A DNA stretch of 22,420 bases from Porphyromonadaceae bacterium UBA2720 (lineage in GTDB: Bacteria; Bacteroidota; Bacteroidia; Bacteroidales; Muribaculaceae). The first letter of the stretch is position 1; every line of letters begins with the position of its first letter. The notes beneath the pieces are model-generated. The model was not told the DNA's origin. It saw only the letters and a list, made by a program, of their open reading frames with translations, and searched no databases. Position numbers and translations under genes: made by a program. Where the stretch lies: positions 9,525 through 31,944 of the forward strand of contig DEKO01000065.1 in NCBI GenBank assembly GCA_002353885.1, given 5' to 3'. Positions 1-5,927 of the stretch are shown here, in pieces.

Positions 1-83
1 AACATAAGAACAAAAGATATTCGAGGTTTCTTTAAAGACATAAGAACAGAAGAACATAAGAACATAAGTCTTCGAGGATTTGC
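1..83. repeat. Short direct repeats (ACATAAGAACA / TTCGAGG)
   Basis: The unit AACATAAGAACA, followed a few bases later by TTCGAGG, occurs at 1-26 and again at about 52-78, with further ACATAAGAAC copies in between (40-49, 52-61). The stretch is AT-rich and non-coding in appearance. It could be a decayed intergenic repeat at the edge of the accessory island; its function is unknown. Confidence 0.5.
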
Positions 84-346
84 TCTCGTTCGGTCGCGAG
101 CTAAAGGTTCGCGGTGCAGTTCAGACTGAAGGACATTAATTCGCACGGGTCGCGGTGGGGTGGACGCATATCATGGTCCTTTTCCTATCCCCGTTGATGC
201 CAACTCGAACGGGGCTACTGGGATAATCATGGAAAGCCTTGAGCTAAAGCGAAATATTTTTGCGAAAAGAACCAACAAGAACCAAAAAATATACCAGCCG
301 AATCCCCCGAAACCAGTAATTTTGCATGGTCTGAAAAAATGGATGA
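84..346. other. Gene-free stretch, no supported gene
   Basis: Open frames exist on both strands (for example 160-366 plus, 171-428 minus and 227-472 minus). They overlap one another, have no recognisable domain and show no protein-like composition. A small hairpin can be drawn with arms CCCCGTT (189-195) and AACGGGG (208-214). I see no RNA gene or promoter I can support. Confidence 0.4.
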
Positions 347-378
347 GAGGAAGCCGAATCGCTTGAAAGGACGTAGGC
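347..378 (+). pseudogene. Remnant of an amidohydrolase gene 3' end (direct repeat, left copy)
   Basis: These 32 bases match 5121-5152, the last codons and stop of the amidohydrolase gene, at 28 positions. Read in frame they encode E-E-A-E-S-L-E-R-T-stop, against E-T-A-E-S-L-E-R-T-stop in the intact gene. Upstream in the same frame are several stops (317, 332, 344), so only the tail survives. A weaker third copy may lie at 596-625, again ending in an in-frame stop and TAGGCA (about 22/30 bases). This suggests an ancestral second copy of the locus, or an integration or recombination junction. Confidence 0.55.
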
Positions 379-404
379 AGAAACGAACAAATATTATTCC
401 ATGC

Positions 405-572
405 ATGAGGGATTGTAAACACCAACATACCCTAGTAACAAGCGTATCACCCAACAAGGTTCCTGCGTTCAAATGCCGGTATCTCGACAGATGTCCCTTC
501 GCTGGAACTACTCAATGTATTGACAACGCCTTTGGATGCATGTTAATTAATATATCCAAACCACAACATTAA
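405..572 (+). CDS. Doubtful small Cys-rich ORF
   Basis: An ATG at 405 (or 339, in the same frame) opens a 55-residue frame ending at 572. It has cysteines in the C-terminal half, in a pattern like C-x5-C-x7-C-x6-C, and one near the start. It lies just upstream of the better precursor candidate and could be a second peptide substrate or a decayed one. It has no recognised family and no leader motif in common with the 647-811 peptide. There is no visible promoter. Chance is a serious alternative. Confidence 0.2.
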   Translation: MRDCKHQHTLVTSVSPNKVPAFKCRYLDRCPFAGTTQCIDNAFGCMLINISKPQH

Positions 573-646
573 CTTGCAATTGACACAAGTAGGAAGAAGC
601 CGAAAATCCTGAAACAGAGTAGGCACAAATATTTAATATAATTGTA

Positions 647-811
647 ATGAAAAAGTATCAAAAAGCGAAAATCGTGGCCAAGAACCTGCCCACCGGCTCC
701 TATGCAGCAGGATGCCCTGCTAATCTTTCATCGGATGAAGGAGGTAATTGCATCATCTCTTTCTCTTCAGCCATGAAAGCAAATTGTAAAAAGTGTGAAC
801 GTAGTAAGTAA
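647..811 (+). CDS. Candidate RiPP precursor peptide, 54 aa, four Cys
   Basis: The frame runs from ATG 647 to TAA 809-811. Residues 1-13 are lysine-rich (M-K-K-Y-Q-K-A-K...), followed by L-P-T-G-S-Y at 14-19 and A-A-G-C-P at 20-24. A Gly-Gly at 32-33 precedes Cys35. Cysteines fall at 23, 35, 47 and 50, so three are exactly 12 residues apart and the last pair is C-x2-C. A basic leader followed by a Cys-rich core, upstream of two SPASM radical SAM enzymes, is the expected layout of a thioether-type (sactipeptide/ranthipeptide-like) precursor. That function is inference. AAGC resembles a lipobox, but there is no hydrophobic segment before it. No transporter or C39 protease is visible nearby, so export and cleavage are unexplained. 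Confidence 0.7.
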   Translation: MKKYQKAKIVAKNLPTGSYAAGCPANLSSDEGGNCIISFSSAMKANCKKCERSK

Positions 812-826
812 AAGAGGTTTTCTAAC

Positions 827-1007
827 TAAGGTGGGTTCTATAAATTCCAAAATTGAATGTGACGATTTCGGTCTAGTTGGATCATCTTTCTGCATCTTTC
901 GCTTCAACTTATTGACTTGCAGATCGCTACTATATCGTTAAGTTGAATCAAGATTTGCTCGAAAATTACCTCCAACCTGTTTTGAGTAATTTATAGAACT
1001 CACCTTA
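827..1007. mobile_element. 181-bp MITE-like element with 20-bp terminal inverted repeats
   Basis: The left end (827-846, TAAGGTGGGTTCTATAAATT) is the reverse complement of 988-1007 at 19 of 20 positions. If the outer TAA/TTA is target sequence, the ends begin GGTG and the flanks are CTAA and TTAA. That resembles the YTAR targets used by IS5-type elements, so this could be an internally deleted IS. The interior has protein-like frames on both strands: a plus frame ending in TAG at 991-993, and a minus frame open through the left end. No full transposase is present. The element sits between the candidate precursor and the first radical SAM gene, so it may affect transcription between them. Confidence 0.65.
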
Positions 1008-1068
1008 AAGTGGAAAAGGACATCTGTCATCGCTTCCAATTAAAGAAATATAATGAATATTATAATAC

Positions 1069-2376
1069 ATGCATCTGTCTCTAAATAAAAGCACGATATT
1101 TAAAAGAGTCGGCCATTATGGTTATTTGTCAAACATCTCGACACGACAAAACTTAACCTTAGATGAAAATGGAGCTTTGTGGCTAAGTCATATCTCATAC
1201 ATACCCAAAAGAATTGATTATATAGTCAACGAACTTGTTGAAAACTATGATGATGCCGATTTTAATACATTGCAAAATGACTTCCACTGTTTTATGGAGG
1301 AACTTATTTCTGCAGGTTTTATTGATTGTATAGACGTCACTCCACCACGGTTATTGTACCTTGAACTAACGCAAATGTGTAATGAACGTTGCGTTCATTG
1401 TTATATTCCATCATCTTTAAAAGGGGAAACAGCCATTAGCTTAAGTTTGGATAAAGTTTTAAAAATTATTGATGAGTACTCTGCGATGAGTGGAACAGAA
1501 ATTGTATTTACTGGTGGCGAAATCGGATTGTACAAAAATTTGTTCGATGTCATTGAGTATGCCAAACAAAAGGGGTTAATCGTCACTCTGATCACAAATG
1601 GCACAACTTTTACAAATGAAGATATTAAGAGAATCAAAGAATTAGATATTGACAAAATACAAATATCATTGTATTCTCTCAGCAAGCACATCCATGATAG
1701 TATTACAAAGAATACGAGTTCATTTGAGAAGACTACCAGAACCATTAAATTAATGATAGAACATGATATTCCTGTTGAAATTGCTTGTGTAGTAATAAAA
1801 GATAATAGAAACGATGTGTTTGAATTATTAAAGCACTTTCAACAATTAGGAGTAGAAGTGAAACTTGAGGTTAATATAGTGGCTCAGTCTAATTGCGATA
1901 AATCTAATATCGCATGTCGGCTATCTATTGTAGAATATCGTGATTTTTTGCAACATTTGGCATGTATATCCCCTGAACAAGCAAAGAGAATAATTAATAG
2001 GCATCATATTGAGTATGATGAGAAGTTCAATTATTCAGAGTATCTACACAAGCCCCTATGCACGGCAGCATTTAGTTCGATATACATTGCAGCAAATGGA
2101 AACGTCCTTCCATGTGGAAACTTAGTCAATATTATATTTGGCAATATAAATGCCGCTTCTTTATGCGATATTTGGACAGATAGCCAAACGATAAATTCGT
2201 TCCGTCAAATTCGCGAAAAAGATTTACCGCATTGTGCCAAATGCGAATTGTCTAATTACTGTCTTAGGTGTTTAGCTCGCAACTATACGGAAAATGGTAA
2301 TATGCTAGAAATTTCACAATCCTTTTGTGAGCAAGCAAAAATAGCACAAGAAACAATTAATGTACTAAAAAATTGA
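1069..2376 (+). CDS. Radical SAM/SPASM peptide maturase 1 (PqqD-like N-terminus)
   Basis: A 435-aa cytoplasmic Fe-S enzyme. Residues 1-90 look like a PqqD-type recognition region. The radical SAM core carries C104-x3-C108-x2-C111 (in C-N-E-R-C-V-H-C-Y), which binds the SAM-cleaving 4Fe-4S cluster, and a T-G-G-E motif at 148-151. The C-terminal SPASM domain has seven cysteines (331, 349, 389, 392, 398, 401, 420), close to the classical spacing for two auxiliary clusters. By family knowledge such enzymes modify a ribosomal peptide; the likely substrate is the 647-811 product. The gene is strikingly AT-rich compared with the second maturase, which suggests separate acquisition. The ATG at 1069 places the recognition region intact at the N-terminus. 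No TAnnTTTG promoter is visible before it. Confidence 0.9.
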   Translation: MHLSLNKSTIFKRVGHYGYLSNISTRQNLTLDENGALWLSHISYIPKRIDYIVNELVENYDDADFNTLQNDFHCFMEELISAGFIDCIDVTPPRLLYLELTQMCNERCVHCYIPSSLKGETAISLSLDKVLKIIDEYSAMSGTEIVFTGGEIGLYKNLFDVIEYAKQKGLIVTLITNGTTFTNEDIKRIKELDIDKIQISLYSLSKHIHDSITKNTSSFEKTTRTIKLMIEHDIPVEIACVVIKDNRNDVFELLKHFQQLGVEVKLEVNIVAQSNCDKSNIACRLSIVEYRDFLQHLACISPEQAKRIINRHHIEYDEKFNYSEYLHKPLCTAAFSSIYIAANGNVLPCGNLVNIIFGNINAASLCDIWTDSQTINSFRQIREKDLPHCAKCELSNYCLRCLARNYTENGNMLEISQSFCEQAKIAQETINVLKN

Positions 2377-2383
2377 TATCAAT

Positions 2384-2590
2384 ATGGGAATAAATCTTCT
2401 ATATAACGTCGAAAACGAGAATAAAGAAAAAGGGAAATTATATCAACAAGATGTTGATTTAGGAAATGGAGAGCGTAAATCCTATTTGTTTGTAAGATAT
2501 AATGATACAGAAGAATATGTTGAACAAATTTCATCGGGGTCATTTGTTACTCAAAAAGGGATAAAACATAATATTTGGCATATAATTTAG
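2384..2590 (+). CDS. Small hypothetical protein, 68 aa
   Basis: It starts 7 bp after the first maturase, so it is very likely co-transcribed. It is rich in Asn, Glu and Lys, has no cysteine and ends in aromatic/hydrophobic residues (I-W-H-I-I). There is no signal peptide or membrane segment and I do not recognise a family. In this context it could be an accessory or immunity-like protein, or an unusual precursor. It shares the low-GC composition of the gene before it. Confidence 0.5.
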   Translation: MGINLLYNVENENKEKGKLYQQDVDLGNGERKSYLFVRYNDTEEYVEQISSGSFVTQKGIKHNIWHII

Positions 2591-2650
2591 AGGATCTCGC
2601 TGAAAGATAAATCAAAGACAGTCTATCATTGTTTTAATTATCAGATAAAT

Positions 2651-2908
2651 ATGAAGAAGTTGAAGTTAGTCATACAGGAACGATATAGTCTCATGGCTAT
2701 CGAAAGAGAGACAGCACAGTGGAATGAAAATGATTATATCCTTGATGGAGATACAATCAGAAAATCTCCGGCATGTAAAAGTGACCCAATATTTATCAAC
2801 CTTATTGATAATGACACAGTGTCTACATATGTGCTTTCCTCTGCATCTGAAATAGAGCCGAATACAAGTGTTGAAACAGCTAATATATGGACTAAAGTTA
2901 AGGAATGA
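2651..2908 (+). CDS. Small hypothetical protein, 85 aa, coupled to maturase 2
   Basis: Its stop overlaps the start of the second radical SAM gene (ATGA at 2905-2908), which points to translational coupling and a shared role. The sequence is mixed and acidic, with one cysteine around residue 42 and no membrane segment. Its size would suit a stand-alone peptide-recognition element or a precursor. However, the second maturase already has its own PqqD-like region, and a single Cys is little for a thioether peptide. I do not recognise a family. Confidence 0.6.
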   Translation: MKKLKLVIQERYSLMAIERETAQWNENDYILDGDTIRKSPACKSDPIFINLIDNDTVSTYVLSSASEIEPNTSVETANIWTKVKE

Positions 2909-4371
2909 AATTAATTCGATTATCCAAGAATTCTTTTATCCGCACGACTAATCGTTACGGATACATTACCAATCAGTTGACACGCCATGACCGGAGTTAT
3001 GACGAGTTCGGTGCGGATTTGTTGCGTGAGATTTCGCGAGAGCCGCGCGAAATCGATGACATCATCAAACACTTGATGACCATCTATGAAAATGTAGATT
3101 TTTACACGCTTAAGACTGACTTTATGGAGTTTGCCGAGAGCCTAGCCCACGATAAGTTCATCGTTCTCGGCACCACACTTGAAGAACTTGATGCAAAAGA
3201 CGATGACTTCACCTACGCCATCGACAACCCCAAGACAATGGTTGACAACTTCTATCAAGCTACCAACGAAAAGGTGAGCGAGAACACGCAGGATTTCTTC
3301 CTTGAGGAGGTGCAGGGTCGCCCACTGATTTCGTCATTGCAGTTTGAACTGAGCAGCCGTTGCAACGAGCGATGCATTCATTGCTACATACCCAACGAGA
3401 AAAAGAACAAGGGTTTCGACATGCCCACAGCCAAGGTGAAAAGCATTCTTGATGAGTTTGCCGCCATGGGAGGCATCCACGTCACGCTATCGGGCGGTGA
3501 GGCATTCTTGCATAAAGACCTGATTGAGATTGCCCGCTACTGCCGCGAGAAGGATTTGAAAATCTCCATTTTGTCGAACCTGATTGCCCTGAAGGACGAG
3601 CAGATACCGGCGTTGAAAGAGGTCAACTTGTCGTTGATTCAAGTGTCGCTATACTCGATGAACCCCGAAATCCATGACTTCATCACCACCGTTCAAGGGT
3701 CATTCGAGCGAACAAAAGCGTCTATCGAGAAACTGGTGGCGGCAGACATTCCGGTACAGATTTCCTGCCCGATCATGAAGGTCAACCGCCACGGTTTCGA
3801 CAAGGTACTCGACTACGCCAAGTCTCTGAAAATTAAAGCGCAAACCGACTACATCATGATGGCACGGAGCGACCTTGACACCGAAAACCTCGCCAATCGC
3901 CTCTCGCTGGATGAAACAGAGGAGTTGCTTCGTGACATTATTGAACACGACACGCAATACCGCGATGAGACCCTTGAGCAACTGCCCATAAGCGATGAGA
4001 TTAAATTCAATCTTGAGCGTTTCAAAAAGCAACCCGTTTGTGGCGTAGGCTATGACAACTGCTGCATCACTGCCAACGGCGATGTATATCCCTGCGCAGG
4101 ATGGCAAGACTATGTTTTAGGCAACGTGTATAAACAGTCGCTGCAAGAGATTTGGGAGAACAGCGAACGAGTGAAACAATTGCGCGAAGTCACGCAGGCG
4201 TCGTTCCCACAGTGCCTGGAGTGCGATGCCCGTGACTACTGCGCCCGTTGCCTGGTACGCAACTACAATGAGAGTGGTGGCGACATGTTTGCCATCAATC
4301 ATCATTTCTGTGATGTAGCACGACTCAACAAACGACTTGTTGAGGAATATAAAGCAAAAGGCCTATTGTAG
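2905..4371 (+). CDS. Radical SAM/SPASM peptide maturase 2 (PqqD-like N-terminus)
   Basis: A 488-aa paralogue of the upstream maturase. It has a PqqD-like region at about 1-90, then an extra acidic linker (about 90-140) absent from the first enzyme. The radical SAM core has C153-x3-C157-x2-C160 (C-N-E-R-C-I-H-C-Y) and S-G-G-E at 196-199. SPASM cysteines are at 379, 397, 437, 440, 446, 449 and 469. The two enzymes share the C-N-E-R-C-x-H-C-Y-I-P signature and the C-terminal layout but are clearly diverged. This gene has higher GC than maturase 1. It overlaps the small ORF before it and lies 5 bp from the amidohydrolase after it, so these three form one operon. Two maturases could act in turn on one peptide or on different peptides. 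Confidence 0.92.
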   Translation: MKLIRLSKNSFIRTTNRYGYITNQLTRHDRSYDEFGADLLREISREPREIDDIIKHLMTIYENVDFYTLKTDFMEFAESLAHDKFIVLGTTLEELDAKDDDFTYAIDNPKTMVDNFYQATNEKVSENTQDFFLEEVQGRPLISSLQFELSSRCNERCIHCYIPNEKKNKGFDMPTAKVKSILDEFAAMGGIHVTLSGGEAFLHKDLIEIARYCREKDLKISILSNLIALKDEQIPALKEVNLSLIQVSLYSMNPEIHDFITTVQGSFERTKASIEKLVAADIPVQISCPIMKVNRHGFDKVLDYAKSLKIKAQTDYIMMARSDLDTENLANRLSLDETEELLRDIIEHDTQYRDETLEQLPISDEIKFNLERFKKQPVCGVGYDNCCITANGDVYPCAGWQDYVLGNVYKQSLQEIWENSERVKQLREVTQASFPQCLECDARDYCARCLVRNYNESGGDMFAINHHFCDVARLNKRLVEEYKAKGLL

Positions 4372-4376
4372 AATAA

Positions 4377-5150
4377 ATGGTTGTCGACAATCACGTTCAT
4401 GTCGGATGGTACACCGATGGATACCATGCACCCCAAGAAGTATGGCATTCACTACTCGCAGCAGGAGTGGACAATATCGCTGTATCTTCGACAACAACTT
4501 GCGCCGAGCTTTATAAAGTCGTTGTTCGCGAGATGCGCAGCCTCATCAAACTGGGCGGAGACAGAATCCACCCTATACTCTGGCTAACACCCAAAATGAT
4601 GAAATGCCGATATGCTTTGCCATACATGTTACATAGTAAAGTTGCATGGTATGGCGTGAAGTTGCATTGGGAGGCACATCCAGAGTGGGCTCATAACAAA
4701 AAGTTGGTAAACAAAGCACTTGATGTGGCACGCCAACTCAAGCTGCCGATGCTGCTGCATACCGGAGAAAAAGTGAATTGCGAGGCGCAACGATTTGAAA
4801 GAATAATTGCCGATTCTCCCGACATCACATTTGTCTTTGCTCATGGCCGTCCCATAGAACAGACCATAAGCATACTGAACCGTTTCAACAACGTCTATGT
4901 TGACACAGCCTTTATGACCGAATCAAGTCTTTGGCAACTTGTCAACCATAATCTAGCTAACAAAATCTTATTTGGTAGTGATGCTCCCATCAATGAACTA
5001 TTCTTTCATCAGATAAGTACTTCTGAATATATTGCCGAACAAATCAAAATGGTAAGACATATATGTGGCAGTGAGGCCAATGAGATTCTTGGACGAACAG
5101 TGTTTGCTCGGGTCACACAAGAGACCGCCGAATCGCTTGAGAGGACGTAG
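4377..5150 (+). CDS. Amidohydrolase-superfamily metal-dependent hydrolase
   Basis: A 257-aa TIM-barrel-type hydrolase. Metal-ligand candidates appear in the expected order: H6-x-H8 in D-N-H-V-H, H128 in L-L-H-T-G-E, H156 in F-A-H-G-R-P and D202 in G-S-D-A-P. K95 and H97 lie in a G-V-K-L-H segment. This pattern fits the amidohydrolase_2/TatD-like group. The substrate cannot be told from sequence. Its 5-bp spacing from maturase 2 suggests it acts in the same pathway, perhaps in trimming or tailoring the peptide (inference). Its last codons are duplicated at 347-378. There is no signal peptide, so it should be cytoplasmic. Confidence 0.85.
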   Translation: MVVDNHVHVGWYTDGYHAPQEVWHSLLAAGVDNIAVSSTTTCAELYKVVVREMRSLIKLGGDRIHPILWLTPKMMKCRYALPYMLHSKVAWYGVKLHWEAHPEWAHNKKLVNKALDVARQLKLPMLLHTGEKVNCEAQRFERIIADSPDITFVFAHGRPIEQTISILNRFNNVYVDTAFMTESSLWQLVNHNLANKILFGSDAPINELFFHQISTSEYIAEQIKMVRHICGSEANEILGRTVFARVTQETAESLERT

Positions 5151-5152
5151 GC
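5121..5152 (+). repeat. Right copy of the direct repeat flanking the radical SAM locus
   Basis: This stretch covers the last nine codons and stop of the amidohydrolase gene plus two bases. It matches 347-378 at 28 of 32 positions, including an uninterrupted 14-base core GCCGAATCGCTTGA and the end AGGACGTAGGC. The two copies bracket about 4.8 kb. It may be an attachment-like junction or the scar of a tandem duplication. Confidence 0.6.
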
Positions 5153-5179
5153 CGGATTGATTAATATCGTGTATGAGCT

Positions 5180-5314
5180 ATGTTGTGGTTTCTGTTAGGC
5201 ATTGTCATCGTCGTGCTGGGTGCCTTTATCTTGTTCGGTGTGTTGCAGCTGTTGTTTGGCATCATCGGGTGGATAATCCAATTGATAATGAGCCTCTTCG
5301 GCATGGACGATTAA
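5180..5314 (+). CDS. Tiny membrane protein, 44 aa
   Basis: The frame from ATG 5180 to TAA 5312-5314 encodes almost entirely hydrophobic residues (about 3-40), ending M-D-D. It would form one or two membrane segments. It lies 11 bp before another small membrane protein and 29 bp after the amidohydrolase. I recognise no family. The strong hydrophobic bias and the spacing to the next gene support it as real. An overlapping start at 5173 in another frame gives a non-hydrophobic product and is less likely. Confidence 0.5.
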   Translation: MLWFLLGIVIVVLGAFILFGVLQLLFGIIGWIIQLIMSLFGMDD

Positions 5315-5325
5315 AGAAATAAACT

Positions 5326-5526
5326 ATGAAAATGTTGATTGCACTCGCGGCGTTCTTGGCCGTCAGTCTGACTGTTTTGGTACCCATGGCCCTAGTGGGC
5401 GGCGGCATCCATCTGGCCTATACCGGCCACCTGGGCTGGGGCATCGTCAGTGCCTCGTCGGGGCTGCTGTTGCTGTGGCTCATCAAGCCTTTCTCAATCA
5501 TCAAGGACATGAGCGACCGCCGATAA
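5326..5526 (+). CDS. Small membrane protein, 66 aa
   Basis: Two hydrophobic segments (about residues 3-30 and 37-55) flank a short loop, and the C-terminus is charged (K-D-M-S-D-R-R). It is probably an inner-membrane protein of unknown function, co-transcribed with the 44-aa ORF before it. A second in-frame ATG (codon 3) could also be the start. GC content matches the chromosome to the right rather than the AT-rich island to the left. Confidence 0.6.
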   Translation: MKMLIALAAFLAVSLTVLVPMALVGGGIHLAYTGHLGWGIVSASSGLLLLWLIKPFSIIKDMSDRR

Positions 5527-5555
5527 GGCAAGTTTCCCTCCCCATTGGGATCTAC

Positions 5556-5606
5556 CAGCTCTCGCAGATGACTGTCTGTCATGCAGACTATCATCTGCGA
5601 GAGTTG
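5556..5606. repeat. Long inverted repeat with a nested hairpin
   Basis: CTCTCGCAGATGA (5559-5571) pairs perfectly with 5591-5603. A G-T, an A-T and a C-G pair extend it outward to 5556 and 5606. Inside, GTCTG (5574-5578) pairs with CAGAC (5584-5588) around a TCATG loop. There is no U-run after it, so it is less clearly a terminator than the hairpin that follows. It may be a structured RNA end or a palindromic repeat. Confidence 0.55.
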
Positions 5607-5641
5607 CGCATAATTAGAACATGTCTACTTAAATCACCCCA

Positions 5642-5690
5642 AAAATCAGCCCTCATCTAGACAAAATTTGCCTAGATGAGGGCTGATTTT
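5642..5690. terminator. Bidirectional terminator-like hairpin
   Basis: A perfect 19-bp stem (5642-5660 with 5672-5690) encloses an 11-base loop. The outer ends are AAAA/TTTT, so a T-run follows the stem on either strand. It lies between the plus-strand small membrane genes and the minus-strand aminopeptidase gene, where converging transcription would need a stop. Confidence 0.75.
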
Positions 5691-5728
5691 ACCCTTTCGG
5701 GTGCTATGATAATTTCATTCCTGCTGGC

Positions 5729-5897
5729 GGACGGCACAGGGGTGCCGTCCCTACAGCTGCCTGGCAATTCATGTCCCCCCAAGCCCCCCCTGAAGGGGTG
5801 TGCAAAGTAGCAGCCACAAAAAATTGCACCAAATTGCACCTATTGTTGAGAGGCAAAACACTGCCTGGCTGTTCACGCGGCAACGCCGCGTCCCTAC
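5729..5897. repeat. Two palindromic units ending in GTCCCTAC
   Basis: Unit one pairs GGACGGCAC (5729-5737) with GTGCCGTCC (5742-5750), followed by CTAC. Unit two pairs ACGCGGC (5875-5881) with GCCGCGT (5885-5891), followed by CCCTAC. Both therefore end in GTCCCTAC after a short GC-rich hairpin. This looks like a dispersed intergenic palindrome family, with two copies 140 bp apart. Confidence 0.5.
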
Positions 5898-5927
5898 CTT
5901 TACCCCTTACCCTTTTTACAATGAGCG

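Larger units (their letters stand above)
5527..5927. other. Hairpin-rich gene-free stretch
   Basis: No gene is supported across these 401 bases. They hold two large inverted repeats (5556-5606 and 5642-5690), two small hairpins each followed by GTCCCTAC (5729-5754 and 5875-5897), and a C-rich run at 5775-5798. A short repeat, AATTGCACC, occurs twice (5822-5841). It separates a plus-strand block from the end of the minus-strand aminopeptidase gene. Confidence 0.6.

Noticed and set aside
171..472. Two overlapping minus-strand frames near the left edge
   Set aside because: They overlap in different frames, have no recognisable features and no promoter, and the region looks like decayed intergenic DNA.
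704..715. Lipobox-like A-A-G-C in the 54-aa peptide
   Set aside because: No hydrophobic signal segment precedes it; the leader is charged and short, so lipoprotein export is unlikely.
5173..5320. Alternative frame starting at 5173 over the 44-aa membrane ORF
   Set aside because: Its translation is rich in Cys, His and Arg without structure and runs past the neighbouring gene's start region, whereas the frame from 5180 is a clean membrane segment.
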